Source: Phaseolus vulgaris
Lineage: Eukaryota > Streptophyta > Magnoliopsida > Fabales > Fabaceae
Length of the DNA: 64,000 bases
Assembly: GCF_000499845.2 (NCBI RefSeq)
Contig: NC_023751.2
Coordinates: 32,363,065-32,427,064 of the forward strand
Direction of reading: 5' to 3'
Positions within the stretch are counted from its first letter, which is position 1. Each line of letters begins with the position of its first letter. Below, one piece after another: positions 11,631-23,701 of the stretch. The notes under the pieces were generated by a model, which had not been told where the DNA came from, made no database searches, and worked only from the letters and a program-made list of their open reading frames with translations. The translations under genes and the position numbers were made by a program.

Positions 11631-12950
11631 ATGGCTAACGACCAATTGAAGCCCATTGCCACCCTCCTTTTGGGGCTCAACTTCTGCATGTATGTCATAG
11701 TTTTAGGCATTGGTGGATGGGCCATGAACAGAGCCATTGATCAGGGCTTTGAAATAGGTAAAATGTCCAATCTTTCCTTAGTAGAAGCCCTTCCATTCTG
11801 TGTAATCTTTGCATTGAACAAATAACTTCTCTTTTATGTAAACAGCATCGAATCATAAATTGCTATGTATGTATGGTTTTTGATAATATTCTCTTTATAA
11901 CTCGTATCTGTCATGGTTTCTGACTAGTTGTCAGTATAAACTTTTCACGCAGGAAATGCACAGTAATAACTAGTATTTTTGTAGTAATGTGTTTGTGAAT
12001 GGTTGTTGAGCCCTGTAATAATATTATTGTGTACTTGCATGCAGGTCCAGGATTAGATCTACCTGCTCATTTTTCACCCATAAGCTTCCCAATGGGAAAT
12101 GCTGCAACTGGATTCTTTGTGACATTTGCTTTGATTGCTGGAGTTGCTGGTGTTGGATCATTAATTTCAGGTGTCAACCATGTCCGTTCATGGACTTCTG
12201 AGAGCTTACCATCTGCAGCTTCAGTGGCTTCCATTGCATGGGCTCTTACTGTTCTTGCCATGGGGTAATCCCTTTCTCCAACTTCACAATCTAACCAAAA
12301 ATAACACCATATACCATTCGGATTTTGCAGTTAATACATTTCTCTAGCAGTATCAATATTATTTTAGTCTTGTATAAATCTGTTGATATTATCTAAATCT
12401 CTAAACAACTACACTAGTTGTTTAATTTTTTATTCATAGAGCTAAATTTGAAGACTAATTTATGTCTATTATTCTTTGACTGATATAGCCACCATCAAAA
12501 ATAATTTTGCTTTGCATTCATAAATTAACTTTGTTTTGTATCATAGTTACTGATATCACTAACATATAATTTTGCAGTTTTGCCTGCAAAGAGATTCAAC
12601 TTAACGTCAGAAATTCTCGCCTGGTAAGATTAAAAAAATTCCATTATTTACTGTCATTTTGTTATGCTGGATAGTTCAGATTTTAAATTTTACCATCTGC
12701 AAAAAGTAACTGAGTAATAAAATATGTTTATAATTTTTTATATAAGGCTAATTAATCTCTTTGGTCCATTATTCTAATTCTGTTAAATATTTTATAGTCT
12801 TATATTTTTATAGAGTAATTTCCTTCACTGAAAAAGCCTTGAAATGTCAAACATTTGCAGAAAACAATGGAGGCTTTTATGATTATCCTTTCGGCTACAC
12901 AGCTTTTCTATATAGCTGCAATCCATGGTGCTGCTGCAAACAGTAGATAA
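11631..12950 (+). CDS. AWPM-19-like plasma-membrane protein, four exons
   Basis: The exons are 11631-11757, 12045-12264, 12578-12623 and 12861-12950, with GT-AG introns; they join in phase to 160 residues. Four hydrophobic segments are visible: about residues 8-31 (ATLLLGLNFCMYVIVLGIGG), about 60-85 (FFVTFALIAGVAGVGSLISG), about 100-120 (SVASIAWALTVLAMGFACKE) and near the C-terminus (FMIILSATQLFYIAAIHGAA). This is the AWPM-19/PM19-like family, small four-pass plasma-membrane proteins linked to cold, ABA and seed dehydration responses. The LDLPAHFSPISFPMGN loop between segments 1 and 2 is typical of the family. No damage is seen. Exon 3 is only 46 nt, so simple ORF calls miss exons 3 and 4. 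Confidence 0.93.
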
Positions 12951-14992
12951 ATTTTATAGTATTTATGTGAAGTTGTTATGATTCTCATTGTTTATTTATT
13001 TATTTATTTATTTTTCTTCCTTCTTCTTTTTCTTAATTACCTCTGATTTTTTTTTCAACGTAGTTACAAACTGGTGTGATTTATTAATTACATGAATGGA
13101 TTTGTATTGAGTAAGAATAAGTTGTGTTTAAAAGTATTAACAATAACACTTTCTGTACCATTTTTCTATTTGCTTTCTATTTTTCTTGAATGTTCCTAGT
13201 CACAAAGGATGAACCAACAAGGGTTAAAACTCTTCATTAACCAAAAATGTTTTTACTTAATGCATTTTCTTCCTCCATCTTCTCCCCATCTCAATAGCTA
13301 TGATGAATTTTGTTTGATAATATATTATAAATGTATTGATTTTAGAATATTATAATTATTTCTTTAACAGTAATTTACATATTAATTAATCCAGTAGAAC
13401 TTTTTAAAACTATATTTTGAATTTCAGCTTATAAACTTCACAATCTGAAATGTATTTTGTATACCGCTAGATTACATGCAGAATACAATTTTAAATTGAT
13501 TAAGTTAATTAGAATATAGTTTGAAATTCACTATTAAAGAAATATAATTTCAAATTGATTATTAAGTATTAGGAGCACCAGTTTTTATAATTACCTAATA
13601 ACTCAATTTATAATTAGACTTCGAGATTGACTGCATTACCTTCTAATTCGATTTACAATTAAGAGTTAATTGGAAGGAAATTTGATCGAATTATGAATAT
13701 TCCATCTAAATGAATTTAGATGACGAAAATCGATATACCTAAACATATATCATAACATTAATTAATTTGGATAGGTATTATTTTTATTATTATTTGGGAT
13801 GTAAATTTTTTTCATTATCAGTATATCAAAATCTTATAAATCTTTATTACTTACATGGTAGAAAAGAGGGAGATAAGTCTAAAAGAAGAATAATATGATT
13901 GCTGAGTTATAAAAATGTAGTTTGAAAAGTTTCAAGCACTTGGGTATATTGAGCTGGAACTGTTGCTAACACAATTACTTACTACTACAACAAACTTTTG
14001 ATGATGATCTCATGAATTATTATGTAGTTGGGTCTCTGCCCATTATTCTTTGGAAAATCTTAACAACACATCTACATTCAAATATCACAAAAATTCTCAA
14101 CCAAGTCCTAAGTTTTCACAAGTCTGATTCATCAGATGAGATCCCCGTGCTTGTATTTCTGCAAGAGAAGCAATTGCTCAATGTTGTCAACAAAAACTGT
14201 GTCTGATTTCAAAATGTGTGCTGATAAAAGTCCTTCAAAACAAATAGAGCACTCTCTTTAAACAGAATATATGCAAACAATTCTTCTAAGTGAATCCTAC
14301 ACTCTCAATTCTTTAAATTCACTCTACCAAGATTAATGAAAAATAAGTAACAGAAGGTTAAAATAATAAATCAATAAATAATCTTTTTTTTCCCAGTATG
14401 AGACTCCAAATTCACCTACTCAATCATGCTATAAATGCAAGTAAGGACTGAATTAGCAAAAAATTGTTGGATAAATTCCATAAATAAATGTTATGAATAA
14501 ATTGCTTCTTTTATCAAAACACGTGAACAAAACCACTGGCCTCATGCCCAGAGAACTAGCAAGTCCATCATCAGCAAAAAGGGAATCTATGATTGCACCT
14601 AAAATATCCTAAAATTGTGAATCAGAAAAATTAGCTACAGCTAGTGAGAGTCAGAATTATATGTTCATGCTTGTGTTTCAAGAATCATATCATCCAAAAG
14701 ACAAAACCATTACCAAGATTCTGGCTTCAGAATAGTAGACACGTTATTCTTTTCAGGAAGAATCATACCCTCCTTGTGCTACATTCTGATAGTAATCCAA
14801 ATAATAACAAGGATTCTAGATTCAGAATAATCTGTCAAGCCTTCGAATGTAGTTTTGTACTTATTAGGCTCATACTCCAAAATTAATTTTCCAATGTAGC
14901 TAGGATCGTATATAGTTTTAAGTAGAATCCTAATTTTGTTAAATATTTGACAACAAATTGTCTTTTGATGTCACCACCTAACACTTATTTGA
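12951..14992. other. Intergenic DNA
   Basis: I find no gene. A (TTTA)n run lies near 12990-13015. The ORFs at 14012-14206 and 14644-14886 show no family features. Confidence 0.5.
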
Positions 14993-15000
14993 GTCCTTAC

Positions 15001-15551
15001 TAGGGATGTCATGGAGTAGGTATGTGTTTAACTATATCCGTTCCTTCCCCAAAGTAAAAACTCATCCATACCCATCCGCCATACCTCACAAATATGGAAT
15101 TTGTGAGTTTATGTCTCATCTTCGTCTCCGTTAGATAATGGATATACTTGTACCTATGCCCATACATACCTACCCAAATAATTATTTTTTGAGAAAAATA
15201 AAAATCAAAACAAAGGAAACATTATATCAAGAATTCAATACAAAAGGACACATTTTCTTCTTTCCAATGTCAAATAACAATGAAGAACTTATGATTGCAT
15301 GAATTTTAAGATAGAGTACCAAATGAACTAAGGGTGGTTTAGAAATTGAAAACGGAGACGAAACGGATATGTACAAACTCATTTCCGTCTCCAATTTAAA
15401 AAGTCAGGTATTACTCATACTCGTCCGTATGGGTGGTCAATCAAGGTAGTTCCCATTAACATTAGGGTGGAATGGGTGGTTAATCCAGGTAGTTCCCATT
15501 AACATTGGGATGGACTTGGACATTTGAGTAGGGATTTATTTGTTATCCCTA
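15001..15551. mobile_element. hAT-type MITE with 8-bp target duplication
   Basis: The left end is TAGGGATGTCA and the right end, read on the other strand, is TAGGGATAACA, so the termini are inverted. The flanks are GTCCTTAC (14993-15000) and GTCCTTAT (15552-15559), an 8-bp duplication with one mismatch, as hAT transposases make. Inside, near 15430-15520, is a tandem block containing AGGTAGTTCCCATTAACATT twice. No transposase is encoded, so it is non-autonomous. Confidence 0.75.
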
Positions 15552-15559
15552 GTCCTTAT

Positions 15560-16419
15560 ATTGCACAAGTTAAATAGACCAAAAAGAACTCACATTGGCT
15601 GAAAGTAAGAACAATATGCAGAACAATATGCCAATCTTGTAATCTTAAAAATATATCATAAAACCAATGTGTGTTATTTGCTAAGTTAAGCTTTTGGTAT
15701 TGTTGGTTGAAGACAGAGTTAAAAAGGTTACCACCCCAAATTTCTAACAAAAAACTAATTCAGTGAGGAAAAAAAACTTTAACACAAGACAAGTGGTGGG
15801 TCTATATGCATTGTCCATGCTTCAAGCCCAAAGTGCTAGGCGAGACTGGGTATGTTAGAAATATAATATCAAATTGAATACTTTTTCACCTTGTAGCTTA
15901 AGCTTTTGAGATTGTTGGTTCATGACAGATAGCACGTAGAGAAAACCTACAGCAGGAATTAAAGCACAGTCTGGACAGAACAAAAAGTTCAAAATCATTA
16001 TATTTTTTAAGAATCGAAAGCTGGAAAGGAAAAACAAAAAGGGAAGCTGCAGTGGAGTAAACAATTCCATTCATATTAGTGCGAGGCATGTGTACTTCCA
16101 TCGAAAGAGATTTACACAAGTGTTCACAGCCCACACCAAAAACCTCTCGTTAAAAGCATTACAGGACAACACTAAAGACTGAATAATAGAGTGCAACAAG
16201 GTAACAACTATGTTTATTTCTGCGTTTGGAAATCAAGAGAAATCATAAAAAATTCCTAACACCAAGTATTGATTTCTTTTGACCAAACGCAGTTTAAGAG
16301 AGTGATAGCCTTCTGATATATCACAACTTCAATCTTCTAGTCGATTGAATTTGACAGGCACATCTTTACCTTCCCAAGGAATAAATAATGCCTTTGTCAA
16401 TACAACTTAGACTCTAAGG
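15560..16419. other. Intergenic DNA
   Basis: The overlapping minus-strand ORFs at 15556-16134 have no recognisable domains and I do not support them as genes. Confidence 0.4.
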
Positions 16420-16810
16420 TAGTGTTATTACAACTAGACCGGTTGTCAACCTGGTCATCGTACTGAGTCACTGATTGAACTGGTAGAGTCACTAATTGAA
16501 CCGTAAAAACTGGTAAAAGATAAAAATTTATATGAATCATTAATCAGGTGTAGTAGTTACTTTTGTTTTAAGCACCCCTGAATCTGGGTTCAAATCCCTT
16601 AAGGCACAACATATTTGAATAGAGTTTGAATTTTCAAGTTTAAACTTTTCCAGGTGAAATTGCAATTTCCAAGTCACCGGTTATTTGCAGTTTGATCTAG
16701 CCGAGTCAATCAGGTGAATTGTAAATCAATCTGAAGAGCTGTCAAACTGGTCATGGATCGAGTTTCCAGTTAGACCAGTCAAATAGGCTGGTCCAATTTT
16801 AATAACACTA
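16420..16810. mobile_element. hAT-like MITE, about 390 bp
   Basis: The left terminus TAGTGTTATTACAACTAGAC and the right terminus (other strand) TAGTGTTATTAAAATTGGAC are imperfect inverted repeats that extend further inward. Flanking 8-mers are CTCTAAGG and TTCTGAGG (six of eight match), consistent with an aged hAT target duplication. Internal direct and inverted CCGGTT/ACTGGT motifs occur near both ends. No ORF is present. Confidence 0.7.
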
Positions 16811-17663
16811 TTCTGAGGTCAAAAAGTTCTTGGACAATTTCAAAATATCATTGATCAAGACGCGTAAAATTCGATCTTTACCAACCCAAACTTGAAATGG
16901 AATTTTATTACAAGACTGTGGTGAGTCTTGAGCAGATAGTTAGAGTCTTGAAATAACTTCTATTTAAGCAAATAATTTTGTCAGACTTCAAGCACAATTG
17001 GCCTTTCTGTGAGATATTAAATTACAAAATCTATTCTACAGCTTACTATAACATAATTTCAGGGCAAATAAATATTTAAACAGCTATTTCATTTTCTCTT
17101 CCTTAGCCCCAAAACATAAATGTTATTGACAGAATTAACTTATGAATGTGTGAACAAATTTGTGGGTCTCAAATTTACTCTCTATTTCCAAACCAAAAGC
17201 AACAAATTAAATGAAATTTTAAATCACCCAAACTTGCTTCCTGAATACATTATGATTCACTCTACTTTTCTTATATTGATTTTCAGTGGGCACAACTATG
17301 TCATCTTCTAATCTTGTCGTTGCATCCCATTAATGGATGAAACACATAACAAAAAAACAAGAATACAAGTCATGAATGAAAATAATAAAGAATAAAAGAT
17401 GCCAAAGAAGAAGGCCATAATGAACTGAGCAATAATTGGAGAATACAACAAAACCAACGACCTAATCATTGAAAACATAAAAATAGAAAATGGAAGAAAA
17501 TCGGACCAGTTAGGAACAATGTAACAGGGTAAGCAACTTAAACAATTGCGAACAAGTACAAGGAAGCACACACAGGCACACACACATGTATATATATGAC
17601 GAGAAAATCTTATTCAAGCTTCAAAATATAATTTTCCAAGACAAAATAGTTCCCAACCTCAAC
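16811..17663. other. Intergenic DNA and 3' region of the minus-strand gene
   Basis: No coding sequence is supported. The ORF at 17308-17583 (minus) is hydrophobic low-complexity sequence without a recognisable family, and part of it may lie in the 3' UTR of the gene ending at 17664. Confidence 0.4.
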
Positions 17664-19040
17664 TTATCTGTTGGAGCCAGACAGAACATCAAACAGTCCA
17701 CAGCAACTCAACCAGGAAGTCTTTTGCATCACAGGTGGGACCGATGATACAAGAGGCTGCATATTGATTGATTCAGCAAACAAACAGATTTTATGTAATT
17801 GTCCAAAAAAAATATTATCACTAGCAAAAGTGTCTAATTAAACTGATACACACACACACGCATAAATATATAATACAAGCATGAGAAAGATGTAAGAACC
17901 TGATTTTCAGAGCTTTCTGGAGCATCAGAATCTTTAACATGTTCTGCACCAAGAGTAGATTCAGGGATAGGACTATCAGAAACTGATGCTGATACTTCAT
18001 TGTCAAATTCCCTTGGCTTAGGTTCCTCCAAACTTAGTGTTCTGACATTCTGATCAGTGAGCGAATGCTCTTCATCCTCATTTTTCTTCACAGCAAGATC
18101 GTTTGCCTCTACTTGAGATCCATTTGATTTCTCTAATAAAGCATTATCATTATGAAAGGTTTGCCCCTCAGGTAGGGATGCCTCTGATTTAACTGGCTCA
18201 TTAGAAGGTTCTGCAACCGAATCAGCAGTCTCCTCGACCAGTGCGTTATGAGTAACTGGCGTCAGTTTTGCATGCAAAGAATCTGTCGATTTAACCAACT
18301 CATCAAATGCAACTTTCTCATTTATCGAATCATGGGACTCATCCTTTGAGTTTTTCACAGTTCCGGTTTCATCACATGAACTATCAGTTTTTCCATTCCC
18401 ATGATGGGATTCCTTGGCAGACTCAACACTCCCAGCGCTCACATCTTTGCTCTCAGAACTCTCCTCGGATTTCACATCCCACTCTATCACAACAACACCT
18501 TCTTGTCCTCCCTCAGTTTCACCGATCTTGGCTTCCAAATCCTTGGAAGCAGCAGCATCAGACGGTTGAGCAGCTGAAGGGTCCCTCTCCTCCTCCTCCT
18601 CCTCATTGAAAGCAAGATCATGGTCTCCATGTGAAGGTGAACCACCCTCACCACCATCGCTTCCTTTCTCATCCTGTGACTTCACCTCATCATTCCCTAA
18701 CATTTGTCATTGAATCAATCAGTTTAACTACCATTATCAATCAAACAACCCCAATTACCCCTAAAACACTATCAATCATTAAATCCTTCAGTTACACAGT
18801 AAAAATCTAATCTTCAAGAAATTGAAGACAAATTAAAGATACCCATCTGCCCAAAATTAGCAAAAAAAACACCCAAAAATATCAGAAATTAAAAAGGGTA
18901 AACTTTGCATGCATAAAGTTGAGCAGTGCACAGTGAAAGACAGTACCTTGAGGGTTGGTGGTTGAAGGGTTGGTGTTAATTTCCGTTTCCTTTTCCTTCT
19001 TTTTCTTGGCAGCTTTCCTCTTCTTAGCACCTGATGGCAT
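17664..19040 (-). CDS. Acidic, disordered plant protein of unknown function, three exons
   Basis: Exon 1 (19040-18947) encodes a Lys-rich start, MPSGAKKRKAAKKKKEKETE. Exon 2 (18696-17900) encodes about 265 residues rich in Glu, Ser and Asp, including an E6 run, with no folded domain visible. Exon 3 (17756-17664) encodes 30 residues ending TSWLSCCGLFDVLSGSNR. Phases match at both GT-AG introns and the total is 327 residues. I recall plant proteins with the same ending, but no function. The basic N-terminus could be a nuclear signal or bind nucleic acid; the tail with its Cys pair looks like a short conserved motif (inference). The longer exon-2 ORF reading to 17834 runs into the intron and is not the true end. 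Confidence 0.8.
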
Positions 19041-19099
19041 GATTGAGGGTAGATACTAAAATAGGGGCAGCCTCAAATGGAGGGATGTTGTCCCCTCAC

Positions 19100-19135
19100 T
19101 CTCACTCTCTCTCTCTCTCTCTCTTACTTTTTTAG
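19100..19135. repeat. (CT)n microsatellite in the 5' leader
   Basis: A CT run (GA on the coding strand) lies 60-95 bp upstream of the ATG at 19040. Such runs are common in plant 5' UTRs and core promoters. Confidence 0.8.
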
Positions 19136-19139
19136 AGTG

Positions 19140-22100
19140 TGCAAAACAGAGATATGGAGGAGCTGTTGTAGAGACAAGTTGCATAAAAGAAGTAGGTAGG
19201 TTGTGGAAGGGGAAGAGGGAGAGAGATCTTGTTTTTATTTATTTTTTAATTACAAAAAAATAGATCTTGTGTTAGAAAATTGGTAATAGGAAAATGATGG
19301 TGTCTGAGAAGGGATATATCCTTCACTCTCTGCTGACACTTGGATTCTGTGACTCACAAACAAATGCAGATTCTATTAATTTCATTCGGATAAGGAAATA
19401 TGCAGATCAATTACACATAATTCTTGTTGGTTATTATAATAATCATTTTAAAGGATGTATAAAAGTTAAACCCATAAAAAATACAATTTAATTATTTAAA
19501 GAGTGAGAATATAATTTAGTTTTTAAATATCTAAAATTTAAATTGATTATTGATATTATTATAATATAATAATAGTTCTTAATTTACAGTTAAATTGGTT
19601 TTCAAAAATATTTTTATGAAAAAATAGTGCTATAAAACCTGAAAATTAAATATAATTTCATGATTTTTTTTTACATATTTAGGAAAAAAATTAAATTTTC
19701 AAAGACTAAATTATGTGTCTTACATATTCAATGACTAAATTTATCATTTACAGTAGCAAATACTGATTTATCATATATGATAAATTGAGTTTAATTTTTT
19801 TTTATTAGGAAGGAAATTTTTTGTAATTAAGATAGTGAGGTTAAGTTTTATTAAGGAATATTAATAATAAGAATTTAGAGTTAATTAAGAAGAAAAGGAC
19901 TTTATGTTGTTTGAAGAGGTAAGTGGGGGCAATCACGGATCCACATATAAATAAGTTGGGTAGCTATGTATATTCATTTTTTGTAACTAAAACTAAATAT
20001 ATTAAATTTTCAATATCTCTTAAATTTATATATTAACATGAAAAATTTATTGAATAATAATATTTATTATGAGATTATGTTGGAAGATTCAAAAATTTGG
20101 AATCTATTTGGAAATGAATGGGTAGTGGGATGTGAAAAATGGACCAGACATTATTTTCATTTTGTATTTAAAAACTTTATTTATTTTTGTATAATTTTGG
20201 TGAGAATGTGTGATTAAAGGAGATTGAGAGGTCTGCAATCTGCCAACTCAGTTGATGTATGATTCATGAGATACTGACATGTAACTCCTTGTTTTCATTT
20301 ATACAAAAGTCGACAGATTTTTTATTATTTTTTTTTCGACAAAAGTCGACAGATATATTTTATTTTTTTATAATTAATTCATTTGTTTTTCTATCAATTT
20401 TACTTTTGTCATATTCTTAAAGATATTATATATATATATAAGTATTTCTTAGTTAAAAAAAATAACTTCTATGTTAAAAAAAATATGACGATGAAGGTGA
20501 GGAGAGATTTAATTAATATAGTAAAATAATGTTTTAATTAAATTTTAATTATTTTATAAATTTTGATATTTTTAATTAATTTTTCATTAAAGAATATTTT
20601 ATTTAGTATTTGAAAATATTTTTATTTTTTCAGGTATTTTAATATTTTATTTTGTTATTAACGAAAAGTATCACTTATTTTTGTTTTTCTTCCTCCAACT
20701 AGTTGTTAAGTTTGTATTTTTTTTTTTCATTAACCTCTTTTAAGTTGTTTATTTTATATCAACTAGTTGATATGTGAGAATTTGAGAGAAAAGTGCGAAA
20801 AAAATGATTGTCTTTAGATTGATATATGTTAGAATGAATTTGTGAGAAAAATTTATTTAAGTTTGGGAATGATGTGATAATTGTGAGTATTTTGATTTTT
20901 TTTAAAGGTGTAAAATATAAGATACAAGTTTACATTTGTCTTTAAAAAGATAAAATAATAAAATATTAAGTACTTTTGTGTCGATTTAGATGATTAAATT
21001 ATGTAAGTTATTTCCGATATCATTGAATAATTATTTTTGAAAAAAAAACATCAGTTATTTGATGAAAAATAATTTACATTGTAAAATTACAAATATATGT
21101 AAAATTTGTAAATTTTTATATAGAAATAAATAATTTAAATATTCATAAATTTAAAAATTATAATTAAAATTAATTTCATATTAAATGTAAATAGTATTAT
21201 TATATTTATAATAATAATAATATAATTTGTTTATTATAAATAACTATATATTTTTGTATTAAAAATTTATTTTATTATTAATTTTATTAAAATATTTATG
21301 TTAGTTAAATTTATGTAATAATTAATATATGTAAAAATGACAAAATTGGAAAATTAAGAGGAGCTGACTCTTCCTGATCTTCTCTTCATTTCATGGGAAG
21401 ATGATATTTACTGTTCACCGATATATCTTTCCCTTCTCTTTTAGTGCAAATCCCTGAATTCAAATGAGTGATATACCCTTAATCCCTACTCGTAAATAGT
21501 ACATCACCGAAAACAAATAGGCAAAGAGAACGTGAGGTGATTAGAGAGAAAATGAGTAAGTTCACAGTTAAGTTGGAAATAAAAAATTGAGTGAAAGAAA
21601 ATAAAATACCTAGAACTAAAAAAATATTTTGAACATTCAATAAAATATTTTTTTAATAGAAACCCAATTAAAACAACTTTTATGAATTATATAAACCTAA
21701 AATAATATATATTATTTAATTATATAGTTTATAAAAGAACACAAATATCTTTAAGAAAATTGACCAAGAAAGTATTTAAGAAATTTGTTAATGGTGAATT
21801 TGAGAGTTCAACTACCTTTTTTTTTTGTTTAGTATCACTTTTTGGTTTAAAATAAGTTAAAAAAAATCAATTTTATACTTAATTTTTTATTTTGTTGAAT
21901 ATGGTTCCAATTTTATTTAAAATGATTTCAATGTAGTCTGTTTGTTAGAGTGTCTTTGACATTATTAGATAGATGATGACTTGACATATATAGTTAAACA
22001 CATGTAATTTAAAATACCTGTACTATGATAAAATTGGTGAATTGAGATTTTCTCCTTTATTTAGTTGTCTTGGATATCTTCTTTCATTTGTATAGTTGAA

Positions 22101-22763
22101 GATGTTATATTCTCTTTTTACTCAAACATTTTCTATTCTTCTTAGTTTTTCCTCCGATTTTCACATGTGTTCACATCAAAAATATTTTTTTTTCTCTCAT
22201 TTTCCTACTTTTATTTTAATCTTAAAGTTTGTTGATGTTTTTTTACCATTTTTTCATGTTAAAATGGATGTTGCAAAATCAAATGATAATTTTTATCAAA
22301 TATTACCTAAAAGATATTTGTCATAGAATCATACCAAACAAATTGTGTTTTCCATGTCTTAAAGCAACCATTATTAAGATACCACATAAACTTTTTGCTA
22401 CAAGACAGATTTGTTAAAACGAATTTTGGATTTCCAATTTATATTATGTCCTTTTTGGTTAACAATCTCGTAGTTTCCTTTGGAAATCCAAACATATTTC
22501 TCATTGGAAGAGCTATATTATATTTGTCTTAAAGTTTTGTACTAACACCTTTTGTGTTCATCCTAGCAAATTAGTAGAAAAATCTAAATCATCATATACG
22601 TTCTTGATAAGACGCTATCTTTTTTAATAACACAATTATAATATTTTAATCCCTCTATTCATCTTAAGTAAAAAAAAACTTATTTAAAAAATACTTAATT
22701 AAATTATGAGTAATAATAAAGAATACTTAACGACATCAATATTGTAAATCTTTTATATATATA
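19140..22763. other. AT-rich intergenic DNA
   Basis: No gene is supported. The ORFs at 19294-19491 and 22096-22417 have no family features. Near 20305-20355 a short AAAAGTCGACAGAT block is repeated. The right end is a (TA)n run into which element 1 has inserted. Confidence 0.5.
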
Positions 22764-23362
22764 TATTCTTACAACAGGGACCAAGAACACTCGAAGCAGG
22801 CTAACAAGATTAATTGTAAATCTTTCAATCTTGGGTTGGACTCTTTGTTTCTTCGTGGGCCGGCTACTCTGGACCTCTCCTCACGTTAGGTGCTCTCGGC
22901 TTCTCATTCTGCTAAGTGCTTCTCGGCTTCTCACTCGGCTGGGTGCTTCTTGGCTTCTCACTCGGCTGGGTGCTTCTCGGCTTCTCACTCGGCTGGGTGC
23001 TTCTCGGCTTCTCCTTTCCACAGATGGGGGGTGTACCTACAAGTCGCTCCGATGCCAAAGTCAAACGATATAATGTTCATCAGATAAAATTCACGCTTAC
23101 CTTTTTCTTACTCTGAACTTCTATTTATAGGGTTTCTCTAATGGGCTTTCTCCTTTACCTTTAGACTTTCTTTCTACACCTTTTTATTATTTACACACCC
23201 CTCATGCAGGTTTTTATCTTAATTGGATTTCATTTTTATAATAATATTTATATTTTGTTTTATTCTTTTATGTATATCTTTTATGCTCTCGGTCTAAACA
23301 CCTCTTGGTTACTTAGCATGTTATTCTCGGCCTAAACCTCTCGGTTTTAGCCTACCAGTACA
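22764..23362 (-). repeat. 3' LTR of element 1
   Basis: On the element strand it runs from TGTACTGGTAGGC to TGTTGTAAGAATA; the last CA has become TA. It carries three copies of a 26-bp unit (core GGCTTCTCACTCGGCTGGGT) near 22924-23000 where the other LTR has one, which accounts for the 52-bp length difference. The small ORFs at 22831-23116 lie in this array and are not genes. Confidence 0.93.
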
Positions 23363-23599
23363 CTAGCCCCCAAGACAGAAATATTTTATTTAAGTTTAAA
23401 CAAAAATATTTGTGTCTTAATATAATATAATAGTTTTGACATTTGATTTGATGTGATATGAAATGCTTTGGTTTTCGTGCTTTATTTTGCTGAGTTTAAA
23501 TGACTTGACGTGAACTTGCTATTTTGACCATTAGATGATATATTTTTGAACGGTTTCATATGTTTTGCAACGTTTCAAATTCTAGGGTTTACTTTGGGT

Positions 23600-23607
23600 T
23601 ATAAATA
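23600..23607 (+). promoter_or_regulatory. TATA box of the element 1 antisense gene
   Basis: TATAAATA lies about 100 bp upstream of the ATG at 23702 and outside the LTR. Element 3 has the same octamer at the equivalent place, which supports it as a dedicated promoter. Confidence 0.6.
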
Positions 23608-23701
23608 GGTTAGTCATTCAATCTTTTATGATTTTGTGTGAGCATTGTTGTTGTCGAGAAGGAAGTTTATTGTCGATCTCCATTTAGTTCTTGCAAAGGT
23701 A

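Noticed and set aside
12067..12261. Minus-strand ORF of 64 residues opposite the AWPM-19-like exon 2
   Set aside because: It is a mirror frame of a well-supported exon.
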